Assembly: GCA_017857395.1 (NCBI GenBank)
Contig: JAFMDF010000057.1
Coordinates: 1 to 38,710, forward strand
Length of the DNA stretch: 38,710 nt
Source of the DNA: Bacteroidota bacterium
Lineage (GTDB): Bacteria; Bacteroidota; Bacteroidia; Chitinophagales; Saprospiraceae
Reading direction: 5' to 3'
Within the stretch, counting starts at the first letter, position 1. Every line of letters starts with the position of its first letter. This document shows, piece by piece, positions 22,763-31,345 of this stretch. The notes beneath the pieces were generated by a model. That model worked only from the letters and a program-made list of their open reading frames with translations, did no database searches and was not told the origin of the DNA. The position numbers and the translations under genes were made by a program.

Positions 22763-25700
22763 ATGCCTAATCAGTACCTTAAATTTCTTCTCCTTTTTTT
22801 ACTACTTACGTGCACCACAGCAATTACCGCACAAGTAAGTATTTCCAAAGCATGGATAGACACCACCATTTTAGAAACCTTTGAATACCGCTGTATTGGG
22901 CCAACTAGAGGTGGACGAGTAACGGCAGTAGCAGGCGTTGCTACCAAACCATCGACTTATTACATGGGCGCAACAGGTGGTGGAGTTTGGAAAACGGAAG
23001 ATTATGGTATTACTTGGAAAAATATTTCAGATGGCTATTTTGCTTCACCTTCGATTGGGGCAATTACGGTTGACCAAAATAACCCGAAGACGATTTATGT
23101 AGGAACGGGTTCAGATGGCATCCGAAGTAATGTCATTGCGGGGAAAGGAGTTTATAAAACAACCGATAGTGGCAAAACTTGGGAAAATGTAGGGTTACAA
23201 AAAACAGGGCAAATCGGTGCAGTTGAAATTCACCCAACCGACCCGAATACCATTTTTGTAGCAGCGATTGGTCAAGCCTTTAATGCCAATGAAGAAAGAG
23301 GGTTATATCGTTCTAAAGATGGTGGAAAAACATGGTCGAAAAGTTTGTATCTCAGCGATGAAATTGGGATAGTAGATGTAGAATTTGCACCAGATAATCC
23401 CAATATTATTTATGCGGCGGCATGGAAAGCAAAACGAACGCCTTGGACGATTATTAGCGGTGGTATGAAAGAAGGCGGTATTTATAAATCAACGGATGGA
23501 GGAGACAATTGGACAAAATTAGAAAAAGGTTTGCCGCAAGGCTTAATTGGAAAAGCAGATTTAACCGTTTCTCCAAATGACCCTAGCAGAATCTATGCCT
23601 TAATTGAAGCACCCGAAGAAGAAAGTGCAGCAGGGAGAGGCGGACTTTATCGTTCTGACGATTATGGGGCCAGTTTTGAATTGGTGAGTCATAAAAAACA
23701 ATTATTAGACCGTCCTTTTTATTATTGTAATATCAAAGCAGATCCACAAAATGCAGATGTTTTATATGCCTCTGCGACTCAATTTTTTAAGTCTAAAGAT
23801 GCTGGGAAAACGTGGAAAAGAATGCGTACGCCACATGGCGATAATCACGATATTTGGATAAACCCAACTGATTCCCTGAATTTTATTCAAGCCAATGATG
23901 GTGGCGTAAATGTAACCTTAAATGGAGGCGTAAGTTGGTCGAATCAATTCAATCAAGCAACGGCTGAATTATACCAAATTGAAGTTGATGACCAAGTACC
24001 TTATTGGGTCTATGCAGGACAACAGGATAATTCTACTTTAGCTTTACCTAGTTTACCAACTTATTTAAGATCTGGTGGACAAGAGCAAATTTTATTAAGT
24101 GTAGGAGGTTGCGAAACGGGGCCAGTTGTACCAAAACCAGGGAATTCAGATATTGTTTATGCCAATTGTAAAGGTCGTTTTGGGGTGTATAATAAAAAGA
24201 CGGGGCAAGAAAAAAAATACTACGTAGGTGCTAGTAATATGTATGGACATAATCCAAAAGAATTAAAATACCGCTTCCAAAGAGTCTCGCCGATTCATGT
24301 CTCGCCGCATAATCCAGATGTAGTTTACCATACTTCTCAATACGTTCATCAAACAACGAACGATGGTCAAACTTGGGAAACTATTTCTCCAGATTTAACA
24401 GACTTCGCCCCGCAAAGACAAGTGATTTCTGGTTTTCCAATTACCAGAGATGTAACAGGAGAAGAATTTTATAGCACTATTTATTCCATCCGAGAATCAA
24501 AATTGCAGGCTGGGTTAATTTGGACAGGTGCGAATGATGGCCCAGTATATGTTACCCAAGATGGCGGCAAAGATGGTTGGAAAAAGGTAACACCTAAAAG
24601 TTTACCAAAAGGTGGTCGAATTGATTGTGTAGAACCATCGAGCCATCAAGCAGGAAAGGCATATTTTACTTCTTTGCGCTATCAATTAGGAGATTGGACA
24701 CCTTACATTTATAAAACCCAAAATTATGGACAAGATTGGGAATTAATCACCAAAGGTATTCCTAGCGATTATCCAGTCAGAGTCATTCGAGAAGACCCCG
24801 ACAAAGAAGGATTATTATATGCAGGTACAGAATATGGGTTATTTATTTCTTTGGATGATGGGCAAAACTGGCATGCTTTCCAAAATAATCTACCCGTTAC
24901 ACCAATAAGTGATATAAAAGTGCATCAAAAAGATTTGGTTATTTCTACAATGGGTCGGTCATTTTGGATATTGGATGATTTATCTGTTTTGCATGAATCT
25001 ATGGATAAAATAGCAGCGGTAAATGCCCAATTATTTCAACCAAGAGATGTGTACAGATTAAGATATAGAGGGACTAGCAAAAATAGTATTCCCTATTATC
25101 CATCGAATGCAGTGAATATTAATTATTATTTGAAAGATGCGGCAAAAAGCGCTATTAGCTTAGAGATTTTAAATACGAATGGCGATGTTATTCGTGCTTT
25201 TAGAAGTGTTGATGCTGCCAAAAAGAAAGTCGATAAAGAAAGAAATATGTCTACTGAATTTTCGGGTAGAGGCACAACGCCACTTTTAAAAACAAAGGCA
25301 GGTTTACACCAATTCCGTTGGGATATGCGCCATGAAGGTATTTGGGATAAAGATGCTAAAAAGAGTGGTCGGAATGGTGCTTTAGTCAGCCCAGGCGAAT
25401 ATACGGCACGTTTGAAAGTGAACGGGCAAACGTTCCATGAAACTTTCACCATTAAAATGGACCCAAAAGTAGCGGAAAGTGGCGTTACTTTATCGGAAAT
25501 AAAAGCACAAGAGACATTGAATTTAAAAGTGAGAGAACAGCGAAATTTAGCGAAACAAACATTAAACAATATTGAAAAAAATAAAGCCAAACTAACTGGC
25601 TTGCCAATTGACCAACAGACTAAATCCCAACAAAAGCAAATTGAAGAATTAGAGGAGTTAATACAGCAATTTGTTACTAAAAAAGGGCGCTATCAAAAAC

Positions 25701-25876
25701 CAATGCTGTTAGATCAATTTCGATACTTAAATTATATGATTGATGCGGCAGACCAACAACCAGGCGATGATGCACAAATTAGATTGAAAGAATTGTCTGG
25801 TTTATTGAAAAAGCATATTTCGGCTTATCGTAAAATTGCTAAGATAAAGCCTGCAAAACCACAGGACTCGGAATAA
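22763..25876 (+). CDS. Large secreted Asp-box (BNR/VPS10-like) beta-propeller protein
   Basis: 1037 aa. A signal peptide spans residues 1-24 (LLLFLLLTCTTAITAQ). The family opening CIGPTRGGRVTAVAGV follows at about 43-58, then two seven-bladed-type propellers. Asp-box motifs repeat across 80-720: EDYGITWKN, DSGKTWENV, DGGKTWSKS, DGGDNWTKL, DAGKTWKRM, DGQTWETI, YGQDWELI, DGQNWHAF. A FlgD-like Ig segment (about 845-905; LHQFRWDMRHEG and GALVSPGEYTARL) and a helical, probably coiled-coil tail (910-1030) end the protein. Relatives are often named glycosyl hydrolase or sialidase-like, but no catalytic residues identify one. No T9SS tail is visible, so a periplasmic or outer-membrane site is likely. 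Confidence 0.85.
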   Translation: MPNQYLKFLLLFLLLTCTTAITAQVSISKAWIDTTILETFEYRCIGPTRGGRVTAVAGVATKPSTYYMGATGGGVWKTEDYGITWKNISDGYFASPSIGAITVDQNNPKTIYVGTGSDGIRSNVIAGKGVYKTTDSGKTWENVGLQKTGQIGAVEIHPTDPNTIFVAAIGQAFNANEERGLYRSKDGGKTWSKSLYLSDEIGIVDVEFAPDNPNIIYAAAWKAKRTPWTIISGGMKEGGIYKSTDGGDNWTKLEKGLPQGLIGKADLTVSPNDPSRIYALIEAPEEESAAGRGGLYRSDDYGASFELVSHKKQLLDRPFYYCNIKADPQNADVLYASATQFFKSKDAGKTWKRMRTPHGDNHDIWINPTDSLNFIQANDGGVNVTLNGGVSWSNQFNQATAELYQIEVDDQVPYWVYAGQQDNSTLALPSLPTYLRSGGQEQILLSVGGCETGPVVPKPGNSDIVYANCKGRFGVYNKKTGQEKKYYVGASNMYGHNPKELKYRFQRVSPIHVSPHNPDVVYHTSQYVHQTTNDGQTWETISPDLTDFAPQRQVISGFPITRDVTGEEFYSTIYSIRESKLQAGLIWTGANDGPVYVTQDGGKDGWKKVTPKSLPKGGRIDCVEPSSHQAGKAYFTSLRYQLGDWTPYIYKTQNYGQDWELITKGIPSDYPVRVIREDPDKEGLLYAGTEYGLFISLDDGQNWHAFQNNLPVTPISDIKVHQKDLVISTMGRSFWILDDLSVLHESMDKIAAVNAQLFQPRDVYRLRYRGTSKNSIPYYPSNAVNINYYLKDAAKSAISLEILNTNGDVIRAFRSVDAAKKKVDKERNMSTEFSGRGTTPLLKTKAGLHQFRWDMRHEGIWDKDAKKSGRNGALVSPGEYTARLKVNGQTFHETFTIKMDPKVAESGVTLSEIKAQETLNLKVREQRNLAKQTLNNIEKNKAKLTGLPIDQQTKSQQKQIEELEELIQQFVTKKGRYQKPMLLDQFRYLNYMIDAADQQPGDDAQIRLKELSGLLKKHISAYRKIAKIKPAKPQDSE

Positions 25877-25944
25877 ACAGGTATTTTGTAAAACTAACTT
25901 TTCGTAGCTTTATTCATATTCCTGACTTATTATTTGGAATCTTA

Positions 25945-25975
25945 TTGCGATTATTATAAATTATAATTACTTTTG
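25945..25975 (+). promoter_or_regulatory. Promoter of the tRNA-Leu gene
   Basis: TTG at 25945-25947, 20 bp, then TACTTTTG at 25968-25975, which fits the Bacteroidota sigma-factor consensus (TTG, about 19-20 bp, TAnnTTTG). The tRNA begins 33 nt downstream. Confidence 0.65.
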
Positions 25976-26008
25976 CCCTCCGAAATATGCTACCATATTT
26001 ATTAAGTT

Positions 26009-26090
26009 GCCGAAGTGGCGGAATTGGTAGACGCGCTGGATTCAAAATCCAGTATCCTCGGATGTGCGGGTTCGATTCCCGCCTTCGGTA
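26009..26090 (+). tRNA. tRNA-Leu, anticodon CAA
   Basis: 82 nt without an encoded CCA (CGA follows). The acceptor stem GCCGAAG (26009-26015) pairs with CTTCGGT (26083-26089), giving one G-U pair, with discriminator A at 26090. The anticodon stem-loop is CTGGA-TTCAAAA-TCCAG with anticodon CAA at 26043-26045, reading UUG. The long variable arm between the anticodon and T arms marks a class II tRNA. The T arm is GCGGG-TTCGATT-CCCGC (26066-26082). Confidence 0.96.
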
Positions 26091-26102
26091 CGACTAGGTT
26101 TT

Positions 26103-26133
26103 AAGGCACTTGCAATTTATTTGTAAGTGCCTT
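26103..26133 (+). terminator. Rho-independent terminator of the tRNA gene
   Basis: AAGGCACTTGCAA (26103-26115) pairs with TTGTAAGTGCCTT (26121-26133) with one G-U pair, around a 5-nt loop. CTTTTA follows. It begins 13 nt after the tRNA, so the tRNA is a single-gene transcription unit. Confidence 0.75.
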
Positions 26134-26193
26134 TTATCGTAAAGTGACCAACATAAGTAACAAACAAGAGCAAATCTAATTTTTATCCTAGGA

Positions 26194-26409
26194 CTATCTG
26201 AATCCATTGATTTTGCAATTGCCTAGTTTAGGACAAATAACATAAACTGCTGCTTCCTGATAAAACAGGACATTATGTTTACTTCCATCTCCCAGCGTTA
26301 CCTTTTTTCGTTTACTCATCTTCTTCATTTCTCTAATAGTATTTTCGCCAAAATGTAATTCGTGACCACAATCACATTCAAAGGAGGAAGGTATTATTAA
26401 TTTTGCCAT
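26194..26409 (-). CDS. Small Cys/His protein, probable metal binder
   Basis: 71 aa. C12, C14, H16 and H19 at one end (FECDCGHELHFGEN) and C59 and C65 near the other (VICPKLGNC) suggest a zinc-ribbon-like site. The middle is basic (KKMSKRKKVTLGDGSKH). There is no signal peptide. The start codon is only 3 bp after the stop of the dehydrogenase gene, so it is translated from the same message. No family is recognised and the function is unknown. Confidence 0.6.
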   Translation of the reverse strand: MAKLIIPSSFECDCGHELHFGENTIREMKKMSKRKKVTLGDGSKHNVLFYQEAAVYVICPKLGNCKINGFR

Positions 26410-26412
26410 TTG

Positions 26413-27315
26413 TCAAGATTTTATTCCAGAAAGTTGTTCCAAAGCCAGAGTCAAAGCCTGTGTTCCCAATCGACCATTTCCTTGCGCCTGTACCCCTTTA
26501 TACAACTGATGCACCAAAGCCAAGCCAGGCAAAGACAAATCCATCAATCGAGCCTCATCCAAGGCAATTTCCATATCTTTAATAAAATGCTCTACATAAA
26601 ATCCCGGGTCAAAATTACGTTGCACAATTCTTGGTGCTAAATTATGTAAAGTCCAACAACTAGCCGCACCGCCACTAATCGCTTGTAACATAACGTCTAA
26701 ATCCAACCCTGCTTTATGGGCATATAATAAACTTTCACAAACCCCAATCATCGTACCTGCAATGGTGATTTGGTTACACATTTTGGTATGTTGACCAGCC
26801 CCTGCTTTGCCTTCATAAATAATATTTTTGCCCATGATTTCGAATAAGGGCATGATTGTTTTGACTGCCTTTTTATCACCACCGACCATAATAGATAAAG
26901 CGCCAGTTTTAGCACCGACATCTCCACCAGAAACAGGCGCATCAATAGTGGATATTTTATTAGCTTTAGCTGCTTTATAAATTTTTTGTGCTAAACTAGG
27001 TTTCGTGGTAGTCATATCAATCAAGATACTACCTGATTTAGCCGTTGACAAAATACCTTTTTTACCAAAATAAACCTCTTCCACATCTTGTGGATAACCA
27101 ACGATAGTAAAAATAATATCTGAAACCGCCGCAACTTCCGCAGGAGAATTAGCCCAAGTAGCGCCTTTTTTAATTAAAGATTTAGCCTTTGATTTAGTTC
27201 GATTATAAATGGTCATAGAATAGCCTTCCGCCATCATGCGTCCACACATGGAAACGCCCATTACGCCTATACCAATGAATCCGATTTTTGTCTTTTTAGA
27301 AAGAGAAACAGCCAT
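26413..27315 (-). CDS. Beta-hydroxyacid dehydrogenase (3-hydroxyisobutyrate dehydrogenase family)
   Basis: 300 aa cytoplasmic NAD(P) oxidoreductase. The Rossmann loop is GFIGIGVMG (12-20), the substrate loop is DAPVSGGDVGAKTG (125-138), the catalytic Lys is K178 in GAGQHTKMCNQ, and a cofactor contact segment is FIKDMEIALDEA. Arg/Asn residues after strand 2 (YNRTKSK) favour NADP. The family includes 3-hydroxyisobutyrate, tartronate semialdehyde and glyoxylate/succinic semialdehyde reductases; which one is not decided here. It forms a two-gene operon with the small Cys protein. Divergent from the amidase gene by 309 bp. Confidence 0.88.
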   Translation of the reverse strand: MAVSLSKKTKIGFIGIGVMGVSMCGRMMAEGYSMTIYNRTKSKAKSLIKKGATWANSPAEVAAVSDIIFTIVGYPQDVEEVYFGKKGILSTAKSGSILIDMTTTKPSLAQKIYKAAKANKISTIDAPVSGGDVGAKTGALSIMVGGDKKAVKTIMPLFEIMGKNIIYEGKAGAGQHTKMCNQITIAGTMIGVCESLLYAHKAGLDLDVMLQAISGGAASCWTLHNLAPRIVQRNFDPGFYVEHFIKDMEIALDEARLMDLSLPGLALVHQLYKGVQAQGNGRLGTQALTLALEQLSGIKS

Positions 27316-27624
27316 TATAAACTTTGAATTTTGAATGAAGGAATTTTGAATGGAAATAATAATGGGGTAAATTACTTAAAATTTTTAAAACCTATTTATT
27401 TGATTAAATTTGTTTTCTAATAACTTGTACGGTCATTCCAATTTAAGAGGTTTCAGAAATGAATCATTAACTACTTTTAATCATTAAGGGCTCATTTCTA
27501 AAAATCCGTTGGGAAATTAAATCCGTTAGGGATATACTTTTTATGCACAGTGAATTTAGACATGGGCTTAATATGCTCTATACTATCAATTCTTAACCTA
27601 ATTATCAATTCTTACCCATTAAAT
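27316..27624. other. Divergent gap between dehydrogenase and amidase
   Basis: 309 bp. TAAATTTG at 27405-27412 is a possible -7 box for the amidase, though without a TTG at -33. Two ATCCGTT words are present (27504 and 27521). The last 40 bases hold two near-identical 14-15 nt units (27584-27597 and 27603-27617). No other gene was seen. Confidence 0.45.
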
Positions 27625-29058
27625 ATGAATCCTATCCTAAAATTAGATGCAACAGCACAAGCGGAATTAATCAAAAAAGGAGAAATTACACCTGTTGAGC
27701 TAGTAGACTTATCCATTGCCGCAGTAGAAAAACTAAACCCTAGGTTAAATGCAGTCATTACCCCGATGTTTGAAATGGCAAGGGAGTCGGCAAAAAAAGC
27801 AAGCTTAGATGCCCCTTTTGCGGGTGTTCCCATGCTGCTAAAAGATGGAATTGCAGCTTATAAAGGCGTCCCGCTTTCCACAGGTTCTGCTTTATTCAAA
27901 AATAATATTGCCAAATATGATAGCGAATTGGTGAAACGTTATAAACAAGCAGGATTTATCGTTATTGGCAAAACCAATATGCCTGAATTCGGTATTTTAC
28001 CGACAACTGAACCTACTGCTTTTGGTGCAGCCTGTAATCCTTGGGATACGACCAAAACACCAGGCGGGTCAAGTGGAGGAACTGCATCGGCAGTAGCGGC
28101 AAGAATGGTTGCTCTAGCACATGGAAATGATGGCGGTGGTTCGATTCGGATTCCAGCTTCTTGTTGTGGCTTATTTGGGTTAAAACCAACTAGAGGACGT
28201 AATCCTTTAGGGCCTTTAAGCTCATTAGTAAGTGGCTTAGTAGAAGAACATGTCTTAACCCATTCTGTCAGAGATTCCGCAGCTGTTTTAGATATTACGG
28301 GACAACCTGACCCTTCCGCTTTTTATTATGCCCCGCATCAAAAAACACCTTATGCCAAAGTTTTAAAACAACCCGTTCGGAAATTAAAAATAGGATATAG
28401 CACGACCCAAGCAAGTGGCAAACCAGTTCATGAGGATTGTGTAACCGCAACTTTAAAAGCAGTCGAATTAGCTCGTTCTTTCGGACATGAGGTCGTAGAG
28501 ATGCCAATGAAACTTCCTTTTACAGGAAAACAATTGGGCGAAGTTTTTGGCGTGATTTGGGCAGTTTGTGCGGCGAGTCCTTTAGCTGCTTATCATAAAA
28601 TGACGGGTAACCCACCACCGAAAGCATTAGTCGAGTCTTTGTCTTATGCGCTTTACGAACAAGGACAAAAGGTATCAGGGGCAGATTATGAATTGGCGCG
28701 AATGAGAATGCATCAAATTGCGAAGAGTGTCTTACAATTTTTTACCGATATAGATGTTTGGATAAGTCCAAGTTTGGGCATGCCACCGGTAGATTTGGGT
28801 AGTTTTAATCAGGACGAAGCTAATCCAACTGCTCCATTGGTAATGGCAGGCAAATTTTCTCCAATGACGGCTATTTTTAACATTTCTGGACAGCCAGCTG
28901 CTTCTGTTCCTGTTTATTGGAATGATGCTGGTTTACCTATTGGGGTACAAGTTGTGACGAAGTTTGGGGATGAAGCGACTTTATTTCAATTGGCTGGGCA
29001 GATGGAAGAGGTGGTTAATTGGCAGGCGAAAATACCTGCTATTTTAAATAAGGTTTGA
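27625..29058 (+). CDS. Amidase signature family hydrolase
   Basis: 477 aa from the ATG at 27625. A start at 27550 would add 25 residues encoded by leader repeats and is rejected. The Ser-cisSer-Lys triad is complete: K73 in MLLKDG, S149 in [13 protein letters not shown], and nucleophile S173 in [13 protein letters not shown]. It hydrolyses a carboxylic amide to acid and ammonia or amine. The protein has no signal peptide, and the length suits a free amidase rather than GatA with partners (no gatB or gatC nearby). The substrate is unknown. It is followed by the ankyrin gene (25 bp) and the dehydratase gene (38 bp) in one direction, a possible transcript. Confidence 0.9.
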   Translation: MNPILKLDATAQAELIKKGEITPVELVDLSIAAVEKLNPRLNAVITPMFEMARESAKKASLDAPFAGVPMLLKDGIAAYKGVPLSTGSALFKNNIAKYDSELVKRYKQAGFIVIGKTNMPEFGILPTTEPTAFGAACNPWDTTKTPGGSSGGTASAVAARMVALAHGNDGGGSIRIPASCCGLFGLKPTRGRNPLGPLSSLVSGLVEEHVLTHSVRDSAAVLDITGQPDPSAFYYAPHQKTPYAKVLKQPVRKLKIGYSTTQASGKPVHEDCVTATLKAVELARSFGHEVVEMPMKLPFTGKQLGEVFGVIWAVCAASPLAAYHKMTGNPPPKALVESLSYALYEQGQKVSGADYELARMRMHQIAKSVLQFFTDIDVWISPSLGMPPVDLGSFNQDEANPTAPLVMAGKFSPMTAIFNISGQPAASVPVYWNDAGLPIGVQVVTKFGDEATLFQLAGQMEEVVNWQAKIPAILNKV

Positions 29059-29083
29059 TTAATATTTTGAAATACTTACGAAC

Positions 29084-29539
29084 ATGAAAGACTTGAATTC
29101 ATACCTATTTAAATCCAACTTCGAAAAAGTAGCTAAACTAATTCAAGAAGGAGTAGATTTAAATGGAACGTATAGAATTGGTGTCAGACCAATAATTGCG
29201 GCAATCAATAGTGATAATACTAAGATGTTAAGTTTTATAATAACAAAAGGAGCAGATGTAAATATTGATAATGGATTACCGCTTTATGAAACAATAGATA
29301 TATGTATTGATGGAATGATTCAAGATAATAGAAGTGAACCACATCAAGTGTATCTTGAAATGATTAAAATTTTATTGATGAATGGGGCTAAACTTGAATT
29401 AAAGAATGAAAGAGCCGAAAGGGCTATTGATTTGATAGTTCAGTATGCTTATTCAGAGAAAAGGTTTGATCGTTTAAAATCATATTTTAGACCTTTAATA
29501 CCAGAAATAGATGCTCTAATTAAAAGAAAATCCAATTGA
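29084..29539 (+). CDS. Short ankyrin-repeat protein
   Basis: 151 aa, soluble. Ankyrin repeats are visible: LFKSNFEKVAKLIQEGVDLN (about 8-27), VRPIIAAINSDNTKMLSFII with TKGADVN (34-61), and YLEMIKILLMNGAKLELKN (about 91-109). The first and last repeats appear partial. The C-terminus is a charged helix. Such proteins mediate protein contacts; the partner is not evident. It is sandwiched between the amidase and sugar-acid dehydratase genes without a promoter signal of its own. Confidence 0.75.
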   Translation: MKDLNSYLFKSNFEKVAKLIQEGVDLNGTYRIGVRPIIAAINSDNTKMLSFIITKGADVNIDNGLPLYETIDICIDGMIQDNRSEPHQVYLEMIKILLMNGAKLELKNERAERAIDLIVQYAYSEKRFDRLKSYFRPLIPEIDALIKRKSN

Positions 29540-29577
29540 ATAATCAAGGAAAATACTAACTATTAATCAATTCAAAC

Positions 29578-31287
29578 ATGAAAAAACTCCGCAGTCAAAA
29601 CTGGTTCGGCAAAAAAGGAAAAGATGGCTTCATCTATCGAGCATGGATGAAAAATCAAGGTATTCCAGATGATGAATTTCAGGGTAAACCTGTCATTGGA
29701 ATTTGTAATACTTGGTCAGAATTAACGCCTTGTAATGCCCATTTTAGAGAATTGGCAGAGTCCGTCAAAAGAGGAATTCTGGAAGCAGGGGGCTTTCCTT
29801 TAGAATTTCCTGTAATGTCCTTAGGAGAGACCTTAATTAAACCGACCGCCATGTTGTATCGCAATTTGATGAGCATGGATACGGAAGAATCTATTCGAGC
29901 AAATCCTTTGGATGGAGTAGTGCTTTTATGTGGTTGTGATAAGACGACACCTGCCACGGTGATGGGGGCAGCAAGTGTTGGATTACCTACAATTGTTGTT
30001 TCTGGAGGGCCGATGTTGACAGGGAAATTTAAAGGTAAAAATGTAGCGACCAGCGATGTATGGCGTTGGAGCGAAGCCAATCGGAAAGGAGAACTAAGCG
30101 ATGTCGAATTCCGACTAGCAGAAGGCTGTATGGCACGTAGTAAAGGGCATTGTGCGGTGATGGGTACTGCTTCTACAATGGCTTGTATGGTAGAATCGCT
30201 AGGACTTTGTTTGCCCGAAAATGCGGCGATTCCAGCGGCTGATTCTCGTCGAAAAGTAATTGCTCAATTAAGTGGACGAAGAATTGTGGATATGGTTCGG
30301 GAAGATTTGACGATTGATAAAATATTGACCAGAGCAGCCTTTGAAAATGCGATTATGCTCAATGCAGCGATTGGTGGCTCGACTAATTTTGTGGTACATT
30401 TATTAGCCATTGCGGGTCGAATTGGCGTGGATTTAACACTAGATGACTTTGATAAATTAGGCAGCCATATTCCGCTTTTGGCGAATCTCCAACCTTCGGG
30501 AGATTATTTTATGGAGGATTTTTATTATGCGGGCGGTTTGCCTGTAGTGATAAAAGAATTGGATAAAGAATTGCATAGTGATGCCTTGACTGTGAATGGT
30601 CAATCTATCAGTGAAAACTGTAAAGCATCAGAATGTTATAATGCAGAAATTATTGCGACTAGAGAAAAGCCATTCCAAGAAGCATCAGGCATAGCGGTTG
30701 TTTATGGTAATCTTTGTCAAAACGGAGCAATTATCAAACCTTCGGCAGCAACGGCTGAACTGATGGTGCATAAAGGAAAAGCCTTAGTTTTTGAGAATAT
30801 CGAAGATTATCATGCGCGTATTAACGACCCTAATTTAGAAGCTGACCCAACGGATGTATTGGTCTTAAAAAATGTAGGCTTAAAAGGCTATCCTGGTATG
30901 CCCGAAGTCGGTAATATGGCGGTACCTAAAAAACTCTTATCTCAAGGCGTCACGGATATGGTGCGTATTTCTGATGGTCGGATGAGTGGAACTGCTTATG
31001 GTACGGTCTTTTTGCATGTATCACCCGAATCTGCGGCAGGCGGCAATTTAGCTTTAGTAGAAAATGGAGATATGATAGAAGTGGATGTACCGAATCGCTC
31101 TTTAAATTTAATAGTGTCGGATGAAGTATTAGCAGAACGCCGAAAAAATTGGCAACCAGCAGATTTAGGTTATAATCGAGGGTATGTAGAAATGTATATT
31201 CGAGAAGTAGAAGAAGCTCATTTAGGTGGTGATTTGAAATTTTTGAAGGGGAATTCGGGGAGTGAGGTGACTAGAGATTCGCATTAA
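29578..31287 (+). CDS. IlvD/Edd family sugar-acid dehydratase (L-arabonate dehydratase-like)
   Basis: 569 aa. The Fe-S cluster cysteines are C52 (SELTPCNAHF), C120 (LCGCDKTTP) and C192 (SKGHCAVMGTASTM). K122 lies next to the cluster and the base Ser is in SDGRMSGTAYG. The motif set (RSQNWFGKKGKDG, NQGIPDDEFQGKPVIGICNTWSELT in two parts, FPLEFPVMSLGE) is that of L-arabonate/D-xylonate-type pentonate dehydratases, which carry a [2Fe-2S] cluster and dehydrate aldonic acids to 2-keto-3-deoxy acids, rather than of valine-pathway IlvD. The exact sugar acid is unknown and no aldolase or kinase is adjacent. Converges with the amidohydrolase gene; the hairpin at 31297 separates them. Confidence 0.88.
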   Translation: MKKLRSQNWFGKKGKDGFIYRAWMKNQGIPDDEFQGKPVIGICNTWSELTPCNAHFRELAESVKRGILEAGGFPLEFPVMSLGETLIKPTAMLYRNLMSMDTEESIRANPLDGVVLLCGCDKTTPATVMGAASVGLPTIVVSGGPMLTGKFKGKNVATSDVWRWSEANRKGELSDVEFRLAEGCMARSKGHCAVMGTASTMACMVESLGLCLPENAAIPAADSRRKVIAQLSGRRIVDMVREDLTIDKILTRAAFENAIMLNAAIGGSTNFVVHLLAIAGRIGVDLTLDDFDKLGSHIPLLANLQPSGDYFMEDFYYAGGLPVVIKELDKELHSDALTVNGQSISENCKASECYNAEIIATREKPFQEASGIAVVYGNLCQNGAIIKPSAATAELMVHKGKALVFENIEDYHARINDPNLEADPTDVLVLKNVGLKGYPGMPEVGNMAVPKKLLSQGVTDMVRISDGRMSGTAYGTVFLHVSPESAAGGNLALVENGDMIEVDVPNRSLNLIVSDEVLAERRKNWQPADLGYNRGYVEMYIREVEEAHLGGDLKFLKGNSGSEVTRDSH

Positions 31288-31296
31288 GAAATAGGC

Positions 31297-31337
31297 TTTA
31301 GACCTTGGAGCGTCTTACAGACCTCCAAGCGTCTAAA
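31297..31337. terminator. Bidirectional hairpin between converging genes
   Basis: The outer TTTAGAC/GTCTAAA, middle CTTGGAG/CTCCAAG and inner GTCT/AGAC segments pair around a 3-nt loop with two single bulged C. It lies 9 bp after the dehydratase stop and 8 bp before the amidohydrolase stop on the other strand. It could end both transcripts. A T-run begins at 31347 on the plus strand. Confidence 0.6.
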
Positions 31338-31345
31338 ATCAAGTA

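Noticed and set aside
25126-25590. 154-aa open frame on the minus strand
   Set aside because: It lies wholly inside the propeller gene on the opposite strand and has no start context or domain; it is a shadow frame.
27550-27624. Upstream start for the amidase
   Set aside because: The added 25 residues come from leader repeats; the family begins at the ATG at 27625.
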